A stretch of DNA of 64,000 nucleotides from Anthoceros angustus. Lineage: Eukaryota > Streptophyta > Anthocerotopsida > Anthocerotales > Anthocerotaceae. Under the pieces are notes generated by a model that was given only the letters and a program-made list of their open reading frames with translations, was not told where the DNA came from and ran no database searches. The stretch's first letter is position 1; each line of letters opens with the position of its first letter. Positions 21,643-34,600 of this stretch are shown piece by piece. Both the position numbers and the translations under genes were made by a program. The stretch lies in the NCBI GenBank assembly GCA_010909165.1, contig MU008184.1, positions 1-64,000 on the forward strand. The letters run 5' to 3'.

Positions 21643-24000
21643 TGTGTGTGTGAAAGCGGGTGTGAGGGATCCTAGGAACTTTGGTCCCTATGAATCGGTG
21701 AGGGCATGAAGCGTGGAGTGCAAAATAAAATCTGGTCTGTGAGCAGCGGTAGCCGCCCGTGACTGGCGTCCATTTGGTCAAATTCGACCTACAAATTGAA
21801 AACCAATCTCTGGATTGGGTACTTTTCCAAAAACCAAGGGCAAAAACCACACTATCTGCATTGCCTGTAGTTGTCAAAAGCACCTTTTCTAGCTTTTTGA
21901 TGCCATTTGACCCTAGTAAGAAAGGTCCATGGTTGGATCAAGTTGGAAAATACCCCAACCGGTTGTCGTTTTGAACTCAGATTTGTGAGCGAGTTCAAAC
22001 GGTTGTCGTTGAACTCGTTATAGTATGTGTTCAAAGCGACCGCTTTTGTCGGGTTGTTTGTCGCTTTGAACTGGACATTTATGACAATTTCAACCAATGT
22101 GCTAAGTTGAAAGCGCAATGACACCTCAATATGCTAAAAATCGGTTTTTGTACACATTGGTCCAAGTATGCGGAGCATCACGCCACCGATCTTGAGGTTG
22201 TGGCACCATAAAAACAATAAGAATATGTGTCTTCATGTCAAAACCCAAAAGACAAACATGCATGCACACACATCGATTTGGTACTATAGTGGGAGACTAG
22301 AGGTATAAGACACCAAGATCCCACATGGGCCATATGCCAACTATATGTCCAGCGTTCAAACTATACAAAATGCTCACATATATTAAAAGAAAAGTGCCAT
22401 GGCACCATATAGCTCTCTAGGACAATAGGTCACTTTTGAATTTTAGTCAAGTGACCCATACTCATAGCGAATAGACATGGGTGTCGGACCTAGGTTGGAT
22501 CTGCGGTCTGAAGACAAGCTTTCTTTTATAGCGCCAAGGCACCGGACATCCGGTGACCTTTGCACCCGTTATCGATACAAACAATTTCGCCACTCTTGTT
22601 ATGAACAAGTTTGAAGTCTCTGATGCTCTAGCACTCCACCCACACCAAAACAAAGCCTATCCTAGCTAGGGTTTATGGCTCCCAAAAAGGAGGACCTCAT
22701 CATAGGCTGCTTGCCCTCCCTTTGTCGGCCAACCTCCCGCCTATATGTTGGCACCTACATACATGAAGGCGTGATCGGTCATTGGCTCACGGCCAAGACC
22801 TTACTACCATGCATGACCGCACCATCAACAAGAGGACAACAGTAACGTAAAATCAAGCAGCCGAATCGGCGGCAACATCGAATACACCAAAAACCAGCAA
22901 TAGCAACACACCGGCCAAGCACTAGTACCGCCAGCGGCGGATGCATGATTGAAACACCTTACTGCAAAGCCTTCACTCGGCCCAGCTCGGCTTCTCCCGA
23001 ACCCTCTCACAGTGCCAATGCCTTGGCAGTGTTCCGCCATTACAAGCGCCCGGCTCCTCGGCGCCTTCTTGCTGCCCCGCCTCTTACGCCTCTAGCTCCT
23101 CCTTCCGTCAACTCCATTATTGGGCTTCTGGCCGAGATATGGCACGAACCTCCAGACTCCATCTCGGTGCCTTCACCTCCTTCCGATAGCGTGAGATCAT
23201 GGCGGATGTCACGGGCCTCTGACCTCCCTCCTCTCGGTTAGAGTCCTCACCTCCTGGGCTCCCTCAAAGAAACCCTTATCCCCACCTCCCCAGTGGAACC
23301 CGAGAGGCTTTGGGAGTGGCAAGCGGATGCCACTAATAAGGGTTGGCCACCAGTGGCGATGATGCCTCGGAGGCGCCCCATGCTCCCTCAAAGTGGATCT
23401 CCTCCAGCCCTCTTCTGCACAATGTATCTGTGTGACCCGTGGTGGGGGTAGTGGCCATACTTTGGTCCTCATAGGAGCCCGGTTGAGTGCAACAACACTC
23501 TTAACACCGTCTGGTGGTCGGGTTTCGCTCACCGCCTCGGCCACCGGTGAGCGGAAAATTGACGCCACACAGATGGATTCTTCCTCCGTTGCGTGCGCGC
23601 ATGGAAGGCAAAACCACGGGAGGTGGTTGCGGCGGTTGTTGGAAAGCTAGAGTGCAGCAAAGGGCCAAAATACCACATGGCGTGTATCGTTTCCCTGTCC
23701 ACACTGCCCAATAGCTCAAAGCGGCCACACCTCAATTATCGAGCCGAGCCACGCCCAATCACAAAACCCAAATATGGTGGCGGAAACAAGCGTAATGCTC
23801 ACCACAATTAGAAGCGACCGAGGAGCTTTGCGGACATCGGTGCAAAAGGCACAATGCATCAACATCAAAACTCTATGTCAAAACATGAACACGGGATCAC
23901 ACATCCACATATACCTAAACATCTATGTCACGACTATGTATTCCATCCTCGACCTCGGCCTCTCTACAGGCCAACCTCGAAATTACGAATCCTTGGTGGG
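21643..24000. other. no recognisable gene; repeat-derived sequence
   Basis: Short open frames on both strands have no recognisable domain. Bases 21,955-22,080 hold two copies of a GAACTC...GGTTGTCGTTTGAAC phrase. A CACCGGACATCCGGTG palindrome lies near 22,541. I see no tRNA or other RNA gene. Confidence 0.4.
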
Positions 24001-27000
24001 TTAAGATCGGCTCCTCACAAGTCCACACCTTCCAAAGAAGTCTACCAAATAATCAACGGATGCATCAGAAGATTCAACGTTGTCCAAGTCTTCGGAATCA
24101 ATTCGTTCGTCACCACTTGCTTCACCATCAACAGGAGGAAGCAAAGCCGGTTCCTCACTAGGCTCTGCTCGTAACTCGAAGACCTTCCTCCTCAGCATGT
24201 CCATTGTGTCTTTGCTCAAAGTCTTGTTCCTCGTCAACTCGAAATCATAACCCATGATTGTGGTCTCCAAAAGCTTGATTGGTTGCACATGTTTCTTCAA
24301 AGGGTGCCTGCGTCGACCTTTTCTGACTGAGGGTTGTTAGCACCCACTCTTCCAATACCTTCCTCCAATGCATTAGGGTTTTCGATCGCCACCAATGGAC
24401 TTGCGCTACGGTCCAGTGACTTCATGGTCTACATCCACCTTACCCGGCCGGAAAGGGGTCGGATCATCTCGCTGGACGCAATCATCATGACTGGATCTCG
24501 TAACCCGATCCTCTGTATCTTTGTTCAAACGTTCCTTCTTGCGATTCTGTGTGTGTATGAACCTCTCGCTCATGTCCAAATATCGTCTACGCTAGTGTAG
24601 CGTCCACTATCACTTCATCTGGAAGAGCCACTTGGGTTCTTGAATGCTCCTCCAGTTATACCATTTCCATCTTGTGTCCAATGGACAAGAGCTCCAGCTA
24701 CTACACCCGCTATGCTATGCTCTTCCAAAAACCATCCATCAGTAGTGATGACCATTGAAACACCATTGAGCAACTTCTCCTGTTGTCCACACTCGGCGGT
24801 GAGAGCCATGGTTGATCGAGATCGCTTTGCGTCGAGCCATGGCGAGAGTCGGGCTGCAATTCGATTGGGCTGTCCATTCCCTCCACAACAATTCTACGCG
24901 GTGTCACCTATCTCCACTTGTTGGGGTCGGTGAAATGTCGCCAAAATGTCCGAGCTCGTCGCGGACTTGGCTAACTAACCCCTCTTCTTCTAGGGTTGGT
25001 TTGCCACTACTTCCTCCTCGCTCCAATCTCTCCTAGCGGCGACTCCTCCCTGAGGAGGACAACTTGTCGTTCCCTTTTATTTTCTCCTCCTTCACCCGCG
25101 TTCCTGCTGGGATTTCGACTGGTGACCCTAGGTGGTGTGGGTTCCTCTTCTGCTGCTGTCCTTCCCTTCTTGACCCGTTCGTTCGCCCTCGCTTCTTGCC
25201 CTTGAAACCTCCCCACCTTCATCCAAGATCTTCTAGGGAGGCGCATTCCCAAGCTTCTAGAATCCTTCCGGAATCCTCCTTGCACTCCTCCTCCTCTACC
25301 TTGGGTTCCCCGGTTTCCGGCTATGAAGAGACACGACTTCAACTCGTTAGACACGGAATCGAATACATGAATCGGAAAAGGTGAAATCAAGGAGGGCGAG
25401 GGAAGGGAAACAAATCGCCTTCTCCTCACAGGCTCTTTCAAGATCATCCTCCCCAATCGATTGTGTACCCTTAACCACCTCATGAAGAAAGACCGAGTAG
25501 TGCGCCATATGATCAACTTCCGGTTTTGCGAAACACAAAATCCACTTGGCCAATCCCACGGTACAGAACACGAGTTGGCGAGTCACCCATCCATTGTTCA
25601 CCCTCACTTCTCAGGCTTCATGGCGCGGCCTGCGGCTCTCGGTCTTCTTTCTCTGGGGTCAATTACCAAGCTCCCATCCTCGTGCTTCTCGCCCATACCT
25701 TTCGAAAGAGCCCCAAATCCAGTTTTGCGGCCTCTTCCTCGCGTCGCCCTCTTGCGACTGGTTCTCAATTGCGGGCGCACTCTTGCACCAATCTTTGGTG
25801 TCGTAACACCATTTCTTCTCCATAAATTCCAGGCCCGGCTCCTGCGGCTCTCACCTTCCATGGTCCATGTTGGGCCCCTTTGCGTGAGTGAGATTTGCGA
25901 CTCGGGCGCCATCTCCCTTCCTCCTTGTTTCCCGAAAGAAACTCGACCCACCGGTGAGAAAAAGGAACACCACTCCACACTTCTTCCCCCCCCTTGTGTC
26001 TTGCCTCAGGCGCCTCTTTTCCTCCTTCGCTACTACGTGCTGGACCTTCCCGCCACCGCCCGTTCGACTGGCCCGTGGCGCGTTCTACCCGCAGTAACAA
26101 AGACTCGGCCCGAGGCATGGTTGCATCTTGGCATGGCCATTGTCAATAGCAGAGAACATCTCCAGAGTATGCTACATCAACCTTTATCTTTTGAACCCTA
26201 AAGAACATGGTTTAGGGTTTTCCGCCAACAACTACTATAAAAAAGGACACCTAGCAATCACCGGACATCCCGTGCTTAAAAAAGGGAGAGCGGTTCATAC
26301 TTTGTATCTTGCTCCCTGTCGTTTCCGGCGTTTTTAATTTTCGCTTTAAGCTTCTCACAGTCAGCACAGACCAAGAATCGGTTGCATCTTGGAATCTTGA
26401 CGGGAAATCGTATCCGACTTGCAAAATAGCTATAACAAACATGAGTGGTAATTGCTCTAGCACTTTGCCTAGCATACTCAATGTAAATCTCCTCTTTTGT
26501 GAATGTATCCAGGTTGAACACTTCCCTGTTGGGTAGTCTTTCCACATTTCTTTTGAAAACATATCCATCCACATGACACCGCAAGTATGAAGTTGAATTT
26601 TACCTCGCCTCACGGCAAACCTAGTCCCTTCGCACCGGGCTGGGCATTCCGATATCGTAGTGCACCAATACGTAAAACTCGTAATGCCCTTACACAAATT
26701 GAAACCTTCCCATGTGGCTTGTTCACCCATCCGTCACCATACTGCTTTCCTCGCTCGACAACATCAATAAGGTCTTGCAAAGCTCGCCTCCCTTTGTCAT
26801 GGAAAAAAGAACAACGAAGTGACTTCACCGCCATTCGCCTTGCTAAACACTTTTTCGTACAACATTGTCTCTTCATGTTTGCTGAAAGTCACCGACATGT
26901 TTCGCCAAGACATGATCCAAATTTTAACCCTTGCAAAGACGGTTCTTTGTTGAGCAAACAACCCTATCGCGAGATTGCAACTCCAACCCCTGGACTTAGG

Positions 27001-28900
27001 ATTAGCAGGCAAGATTGGCAAATCTTCATTGTGATCTAGTGCCAAGACATCTCCAAACAAGGCAATTGGATCACGTACAGGTTTGGTCGCCTGCTCGCTC
27101 TGGCGGTGTCCTCCATGACCCAATGCCAAATCAAAACCAAGTCTACGATCACATGCATCTTCTCACCGCATAGAGACTCACCAACACTCTCTGCTTCAGA
27201 ATCCGTGATGTTGTCATTCGTGTCAGGTGGTGTGACACAAGGTTGATGGTACTCTTGCGAAGCACACCATGGACTTGTTGTAGGTGCCACCTTGTCACCT
27301 TCCGCTCGCCAAGGAGCCACCCGCTTTGCGCGTGGATTTGGATCAGAGCAGAACATCCTTGCCAATTTCTTGGCACCGCGATTTGAAGACACGGGTATAT
27401 AGTGCCGGTGCACCGCCGAGGTGGGCCGAGGTTGCGCTGTCGGTGGTGGATATCGGGCCGCCGCCAAGGCGCTGTCGAGCTCGGACATGCCACATGTCTT
27501 TGCAATTTGCTCGGTCTCGCGCCTGCCCGGAGTCCATCCCGGATCAAACAAGTAAAGGTCTCCATCACTTGCAGCCGCGCAAGCGTATCACCCAAAGAAG
27601 TCGGTTTGATCCAAACTGGCGCGTCCGGGTCTTTGCTTGAAGCGCCTTTCACCGGACGTCCCGGGGTTTACTGCCGAACGCCTTGAATGTCACCACGTGG
27701 AATTTGACACATTGCCTAGTGGACCCCATGCCTAGCATCTGCGCGCCGCCAAGTCCACGATATCCGACTCACACATGGCCGATGTCTTCATCGGTCACTA
27801 GTCTGCGTTCACCAATCAAAAACTCCTCCTGCATTGAGATCGCTTGCCATTGCTCGTGACTAGTGAAAACGCAATTGTTGAGAACGTGTGCTCGAGGAGG
27901 AGACCCGCAAAGATTGCCCAACATCATGTATAGATGCCTTGCGGACCGCATTGATTATTGACAATTAGGACGGATATCTACTTTGCGGCTACAAATCATG
28001 GCGCTTGAGGATCCTTAAATGCATTCTGCATTGAGAATCGAGGAGCCCGAGATTTTGCAATAGGAAATTGAGTTTTGCCAGCGGCAAAACTAGGCATATT
28101 CCATAAAATATGCTTTATTCTTTGTTTAGCCGGTTGTGTCCCTGTTCTGGCGAAACATGGCGGAACGTTATGCGCGGTGCATCCCAAATTTGCGATTCCA
28201 CCTCATTTGGCTAGCTGTCGCAGTGGAGATCGTCATACTGTCCGCCCGTCACACTGTGCCATCCACCCGTGAGATCAGGGGCGGTTTGGCGAAAATATTG
28301 CGAGGAGATGCATATAGCGGCACCAAAGGTTCACTCAAGTATTTTGGTAACCGGTATTCGACCACTTCCATATCGGAGGTTCATATCGCCGAGTCGGTGG
28401 ATCTCGAGATCATCGGCGCTTCATCCTCACCGGTTGTCCGGTGATTCAAGAGGAGGGTATCAAGGTGGGCGATGAAGCGTGCTACTTGCACCCATAATCC
28501 ATAGTGCGTGATGCCTCATTGCTACTTGGTTTGTTTTTGCGATGGCACCTACCAAGAAGCGGAGTAAAGGTCGAGCCGACGCGCTGGGCCGAGAAGAAAC
28601 GGCGGAAGGCGGCGATTCGCAGATGCCCCCAACATTGTCACGAGTCCGTGGCCTCCAAGACCCATAGCATGACAACTTTGACCGCGACACTACCACTCGC
28701 CACCGACGAACATCATTCCAAAGTCCATACAAGCGGAAATCGACATGATCGTAAAGATGTTCTGGAACACTCTCCTTTGATATGTCGGACAGAATTGGTC
28801 TCACAAAGAACGCCCCCTGGACATGTGTATCTCAGACATCTTGGATGCAGCACTCAAGTATAAAGTCTTCTGCCTTGGTGCTGCTTTTGTTCACGCAGCT
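24001..28900. other. unidentified decayed repeat, probably transposon-derived, minus-leaning
   Basis: Several minus-strand frames (24,001-24,300; 26,251-26,730; 26,276-26,584; 26,610-26,876; 27,149-27,652) read more like former protein than chance. Examples are an acidic stretch with LRRKVFELRAEPSEEPALLP near 24,150-24,210, and phrases such as KEEIYIEYARQSARAITTHV near 26,470 and CNRFLVCADCEKL near 26,350. They overlap in different frames, so any ancestral gene is broken. A decayed DNA-transposon protein is possible, but I could not match hAT, MULE, KDZ or CACTA motifs. Other frames look like noise. Confidence 0.3.
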
Positions 28901-29738
28901 TGTGGAGAAGGATGACCAAGGGTAATTTTCCTCTGCACTCAAGACCGACAGCCTTCTCAAGCTCGACCCCAGGCCGTCCGAGTATACTCACCGCGAGGAC
29001 TTTTGACCCGTGGCTTGCCGGAAAGTGTGAGAGAGGAACATGTGGGGTTATGTAACAATGATGGACACAAAGTGTTCCACAAAGTGTTGCACCAAATTTG
29101 CTTAGAAGGAATGTGCAAACGTTGGTTCGAGCATGGGTCGATTGAACCCAAGAGTCGAGAGTAGGAGGTCTGGGGCTGCAGGCTAGCAGCATCTAAGCAA
29201 CCACATTGCATTTCAAGGAACCCAACAGCATCTGAGAAGCAACCCAACAATGCAAATTGCAAACAGAACTTTGGGAAGCAACCTGCTGCCGGGAAGAGGC
29301 ATCCCAACAATGCTTCTTCAATACCCACATCGATGGGGATCCAGCAGCCTCGCTTCCCGCCCAAGGTGGTGTCCATGATACTACCGCCGGGCACCGGACG
29401 TCCCGCGGTTTCACTGTGGCAGGACTTGGTGAGCCACTTCCATTTTACTCAAGGTAGTCCGACGGTGTGAGGAGGACGCCCGTGACGCGAGGACACCGAG
29501 GGCTTTTATGGATGGCATTCTACCTTGGGGGGAGGACGAAGATGCGCAGCTTGGAGGAAGTCAAGGTGGGTAAGAGGAGGAGGAGAACTTCGAAGAAGAG
29601 GCTGATGAGCAGGATGACCTCGGGATATTATCCCCGCACGGATGGTTCACGGTCTTCGGGGCCGCTCGATCGCAGGAGGGTGCAGGCAGAGGCCTTCACA
29701 GTGGGAAATGTGAAGAAAGGGGAAAGAGGAGGCCTCAG

Positions 29739-30373
29739 ATGGCAAACATATCCGAAAAGGGACGCGGCGGTAGCAGGAAAGCCAAGAAACCCAGGGCAAG
29801 ACGGGAGAAGCCTGGAATTGTGGAGGAGGAGGAGGAAGAGGTTCCACCGCCAAGGTTTGTGGAGAGAGCTAAGGATAGCGCGGTCGCCATTGACGATGAT
29901 AGGCTCGCCGCCATAAAAGCGATGCAAGTCGGGACGTCGAAAGGGACTATTGCTATCAAGAGAGTCCGGGAGTCTACCTTGAAGTTGCCGCAGCACTTCA
30001 AGATCCGTGAGGCGCAAGGTGAGGAAGCCGGATCTCGGCGTGGGTAGAGGCTTTGATGAAGATGAAACACCGCCCATGGGTAGCTGGTGTGCCGCCAATG
30101 GTTGTGGTTGTCGACCCTCGCAGTTGTCCTCACAAAGAGAACTTTGACGCTGAGAAGGAGGGCTTTACAATTTCTTCGTCTTGGGAGGGAACCATTCCTT
30201 CCGTGCAAGGTCCCGCTCGATCTGCACCCAATGAAGAAGAGTTCAAGTGGATGGATGCATATGTGCTAGCCGGACTCACCGAGGACGAGATGAGGATCGT
30301 AGCTACAATCACAACACCATCGCAGATGCGGAAGACATTCACCTTCATGGATGTGGTACGTTACATCGAGTGA
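29739..30373 (+). pseudogene. unrecognised broken reading frame, basic then acidic
   Basis: Frame 29,739-30,047 encodes a basic start (GGSRKAKKPRARREKPG), an acidic run (VEEEEEEVPPPRF) and a helix-rich part ending at a stop. Frame 30,053-30,373 continues with SSWEGTIPSVQGPARSAPNE and AYVLAGLTEDEMRIVATI. The switch of frame within six bases suggests one former protein with an indel. I do not recognise it; position among gypsy relics suggests a retroelement frame. Confidence 0.3.
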
Positions 30374-30582
30374 GTTGATGTGCGGAAAGCGAAGGGCTTG
30401 AAGTGCGTAGACTGGAAGTCGGATGTATATGCCCGCCAGTGTGATCCCCAAGTGGGATGCAGCATGGCCCCAAGGTTCGATCACCGATCGTGGACAACCG
30501 GACACTTGACATCGGGAAGGTTGATGAAGAAGTGTGGAGGTATGTGTGGAATGGGGTTTCTGCGTCCCAAAGGCGCAAAGAG

Positions 30583-30840
30583 GCCACATTATCCTCCATG
30601 TCGTTATAGTCCTAGGATTCGATCCCAAGGGAATGGTTTTGTGTCAAGATGTTCTAAACTACGGGTCCTAGACCTACCACAACCGATCTTTACCCTGCCA
30701 GAAACAGCCACCGTGGAGATCCCAACCACCGTAGCAGCAGCCACCACCGCAGTTGGTTGATTCAACCACTAGCGGCACTCCACCACGGGCGGCGCGGCCG
30801 CTGGCCGTTCGTTGTCACTCAGCCCCTGCGAGGTCTCTCG
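30583..30840 (+). repeat. dispersed direct repeat, copy 1
   Basis: It begins AAAGGCGCAAAGAGGCCACAT and carries TCGTTATAGTCCTAGGATTC and GGTTTTGTGTCAAGATG. The same blocks recur at 32,697-32,960, 2.1 kb to the right, with many small indels. Confidence 0.75.
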
Positions 30841-32003
30841 AGAGTTATGGCTTTACACACACACACCTAGACTCACACTATTCTAATCTCACAGTAAGTC
30901 CGTCTCTAACTTCCGAAATTAGGCACCACGACCCGAATACTGCGAATCTCGCCTGCGCCGACCTGACCTTGCCACTCGCCGCCTTTTCTATCACCCCGCT
31001 TTTCTCAAACGCACACGCATTTTCCCCGCCCTTCCCCACAGCCGCACGCCACCCCTTCCCGCCAAGAACCTTTCCCACACATGGATACCCCTCTCTCCCT
31101 CTCAGCCACACAGACCTCACCCCGGCCACATGACCCCACCCTCATAGAATTAAACACGCTCGGATGCCTTCCTAGAGGGAGATGAGGAGGCACTCAAGAC
31201 TTGGGCGATTCACCCGCGCGATCTCACCTCGACTCCGCAGAACCTTTGCCTCTTTCCACACGGACGCCCCTCACCAATTGTCGTCCCAAACGCGTGAGCT
31301 TGGCCCGCCTCGACCATCCAGTGGATCTTCCTCCTCTGACAGAAACGATGTGCCGAACCTTCGGCCGATCGACGCTCTCAATCAACCCCGCGAGGATTCG
31401 ATACACTAAGTTCACACCGAAATCGTCTAAGAGAGACACTAGGGTCTCTTATACATCTAGTCATGGTTCAAGACACCACTTCTCCAAAGGTGTCTAAAAA
31501 TTGTAGCTCTTACCACGAGCACCCCTACCAATCCAGCAACTACTGCAGCCTCGAACACCCTATCCCCTAACCCCAAAAGGAAACCCGGACCTATGATGTC
31601 GCTGCCTAAAATCACGCCGCCTCTGTTGCTACCCAGCTCTCACGGGCCCATAGATCCCTCTCGCGCGCCACGCCCGATCCGAGCGATTTTCCCCAAACCT
31701 CCACCTCGCCTCCATGGCGCGCTATGCGCGCTGGCCTCTACATCCGTTGTCCCGCTCCTCCTCATCGGATGCCCATACCGTGCTCCTCCTCCATGCTCGG
31801 CCTCCGCTCATCTCCTCCAAAGACTACTGCGGTAGGCGCCAGCCCTATTCAAGGAACAATCGTAAACGTGGCGGTCAAGATGTGCGCCCGAGTTTCGCCT
31901 CCCAACAACCACATACACGCTTTAGAGTGAGCACCGCTCACCATGCGTGGGAGGACATGAGCATCCTCATCCGACGCCGCAACCCGCCGATACAGTGAGG
32001 TCC
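30841..32003. other. no recognisable gene
   Basis: GC-rich, pyrimidine-biased plus strand (C-rich between 30,960 and 31,140) with short chance frames. It contains a CA repeat (ACACACACAC near 30,858). No domain, RNA gene or element end was found. Confidence 0.4.
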
Positions 32004-32402
32004 TTACCCTCTCCTCCTGGACAATCTGGGCCTGGCTGCTTGGGTTTCGTGGGATCGCCTCCCCATCTGCTGGTACTCGCCGGTGGCTTCCCCCACCTCG
32101 GTTCCTCCTTCCGCGACGGTGGCCGGTTTAGCCACCGTGGTGGTTACTTCCCCCACGGTGGTTGCTTCGGCTCCTGCGCTGGCTGTTGCCCGGCCTTTCT
32201 TCGGTTTGGCCGCCTCTCTCTTGACTCTGGCCCTAGCTTCGTCTCTCTCCCGCTTGTATCTCTCCGCCAGCTTCTTGAATTTCTCCAGAGGCGCCATTGT
32301 TTCCACCTGCTCCTGGACTCGCGAGACCTCATCTTGAAGCTCCTCAATTGTAGCATGCGCCCCCTTGACCTGATTCACTAAGGCCTCCTGTTGGGTGGAC
32401 AT
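32004..32402 (-). pseudogene. coiled-coil fragment of a minus-strand gypsy relic
   Basis: The frame starts MSTQQEALVNQVKGAHATIE, continues EELQDEVSRVQEQVETM and KFKKLAERYKRERDEARARV, then turns into an Ala/Thr/Val-rich tail. The heptad-like pattern resembles ORF-X in style, but I see no diagnostic shared phrase. It lies downstream of the RT relic at 33-33.7 kb on the same strand, which is where ORF-X would be expected. Confidence 0.45.
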
Positions 32403-32696
32403 GGCCTTAGCCCCTGTGTTTGTATAGGGCGCATTCCCTCTGGCTCACACCTTGTTCTCGCCTTCGCTCCAACTTTTAACCATTTTGTGGATAATTAGAG
32501 GATTGTGTTACTCACGAAAAACCATAACAGAAAACCCTAAAAAACATGGTTGCATTCTTCACTTGGACTTTCACACTTAAGCTTTTGGCCAAAGTTTTGA
32601 AAGCGTGACAAAGCACGGTTTTCCATCAATCAAATTCACACTTCAAAATTAGACGAGGAGTGCGTCTCTACTTCAGGACTGTGGAATGGTTGCATC

Positions 32697-32960
32697 CAAA
32701 GACGCAAGGAGGCCACATTTACCCTCTATGTCGTTATAGTCCTAGGATTCGATCCCAAGGAATGGTTTTGTGTCAAGATGAGCTAATCTACGGTGTCTAA
32801 CCTACCACAACCGACGCTACCCTACCAACCACCCACTCTACCGAACCGACCACGTGGAGGACCTGCCCACCGCCGCTGGGGTTCCATCAGTGGCGCTCCG
32901 CCACCGCAGCGGGTTGACTCAACCATCGGGCGGGCCTCCACGTGCGCACGCGGCGCTGCC
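32697..32960 (+). repeat. dispersed direct repeat, copy 2
   Basis: Counterpart of 30,583-30,840, with TCGTTATAGTCCTAGGATTC shared exactly. An undetermined base (N) lies just beyond it at 32,972. Confidence 0.75.
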
Positions 32961-32964
32961 GGTG

Positions 32965-34600
32965 ACTACTCNTGTCGTTTGGCACAGGAATCGGCGATTG
33001 CCTCCACCTTGGTGGCATGCGGCGAGATCGTGATCCAATGACCCAAGTACAACACCTTTTCCAAATCGACACTTCCTGGATGGGCCTTCAACCCTAGCCG
33101 GATCTAGCAAAAGGCGCTCGAAGATGTAGATGCTCCTCAAAGGTATTCTTGAAGATGATGACATCATCAATGTAGCACTTGGCGAAATGCAAGTCCTTGA
33201 GCTCATTGTCCATGTACCTTTGGAGCTGCGTTGGCGATGTCTTCAACCCAAATGGCATGTAATTCCACTCGTACAAGCAATCTACGCCCGAGCGCGTTTC
33301 TTCTTGTCTTCTTTGATCTCTACTTGGTGAAACCCTAGCCTCAAGTCCAATGTTGAGAAGAACTTGGCGAGACCCAATGGTGTCGAAGATCTCTTCGTCG
33401 GCATGGGATAGTGGTCATGTGGGATTCGCTCGTTCAGCGATAGTCACCACACATTCTCCTCTCGTCCACAATCCATTCTCATCCTTCTTTTTGGAAGCTT
33501 TGTCGCATTGCGTCTGCGAGTTAGATCGTCGAATCAGCCCTAGCTTGAGAAGCTCTTGGCATCGATTCTCAACCAAATCCACTCGGCCTTGCGAGCTGCC
33601 TCTGCGGAACCTTTGGTTCATCGTAGTCGATTCTATGTGGAACTTCCCTTTGGTGTACTTCCCCATCTCATAGCGTGAAAGCAAACACATGTCGCGATGC
33701 CTCCAACAACTCCTTTAGCGGCCGTTGATTGCTCTTCAACTCGGCCTGTTAACCACTCATGTGGTGTGGCTCGGATGGCTTTGCTTCCTCGTGCTCGCTC
33801 TCCTTGCCCTCAAACTCTTCTCCTGTTGAGATCACAGTCGAATATCCTTCACCCACCAAACCCTGCTTCAACCCCGCCTTCTTACGGTTTGAAGTTGGTA
33901 GCGACTCGGCTAAACAACGGTCATCATGTTCCGTCAAATGCTTGCCCAAGCAATCGACACCGTTCCTTCTCGGTACTCCGGTGTCTTTGGCTCGGCATCA
34001 AATCCATGGCCAACTCCTCTCTGTGTGTTGGCTCTCCCAAAACCTCGCCATGTCATCCACTCAGCAGGCCATGGTTCTGAAGGCGTAAGACTTGGACTTA
34101 GACACAAAGGTTGGCCAAGCCGCCATGGGGTGTCAGGCGTGTTCACGAAGTGCGGCGGCTTGTCGATCTTGATGACTTGTTGGGCATGCCTTCCGATGCT
34201 AGCACATCCTTGACAACATGATTAGGTCGCTTGGTGAGCGACCTCGCACACTTCAAATGTTCCAAGGAGCAAGGTTAGTCCACATGGACCTCAACCTATG
34301 AGCCCTCGAACCAAATTGTTGCATCCAATAGAAGCTCGACCCAACACTCCTCGGATCGTGGCAAAAATCCTCCACGAACTTGCTTCTTCACGCTCATGCA
34401 TCTTGGCACATTCTCAACATGTATCCACAAGGCCTTTCTTGCCCTTTACGGATCAAGCGCAAGATCCTCATCGGTCATAGAACAATCTTTGTTCGTGGAT
34501 CCTTGAGACCTTGACCCTTGCTGCGAGGATAGTCCTTACACTCCCAACTGCGATGACAAGGTCCACGGTTGCCCAAGACAACTCAAATGGGACAACCCTA
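32965..34600 (-). mobile_element. Ty3/gypsy relic, gag knuckle to RT, minus strand
   Basis: Read on the minus strand, 33,690-33,415 encodes the RT approach (CQELLKLGLIRRSNSQ, then a damaged VKKDG-like stretch). 33,276-33,094 encodes the polymerase core YEWNYMPFGLKTSPTQLQRY and CYIDDVIIF, i.e. the Y-I-D-D active site, followed by PSRKCRFGKGVV (about 33,060). Near 34,575-34,535 a damaged zinc knuckle reads GNRGPCHRSWECKDY. The order gag, RT fits one minus-strand gypsy element. Its LTRs are not identified. Confidence 0.7.

Noticed and set aside
25000-26100. Several long overlapping frames on both strands
   Set aside because: Pro/Ser/Arg-rich in all frames, no domain, and competing frames on the opposite strand; composition explains them.
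26205-26222. Telomere-like TTTAGGG
   Set aside because: Only one TTTAGGGTTT copy; no array, so not an interstitial telomere.
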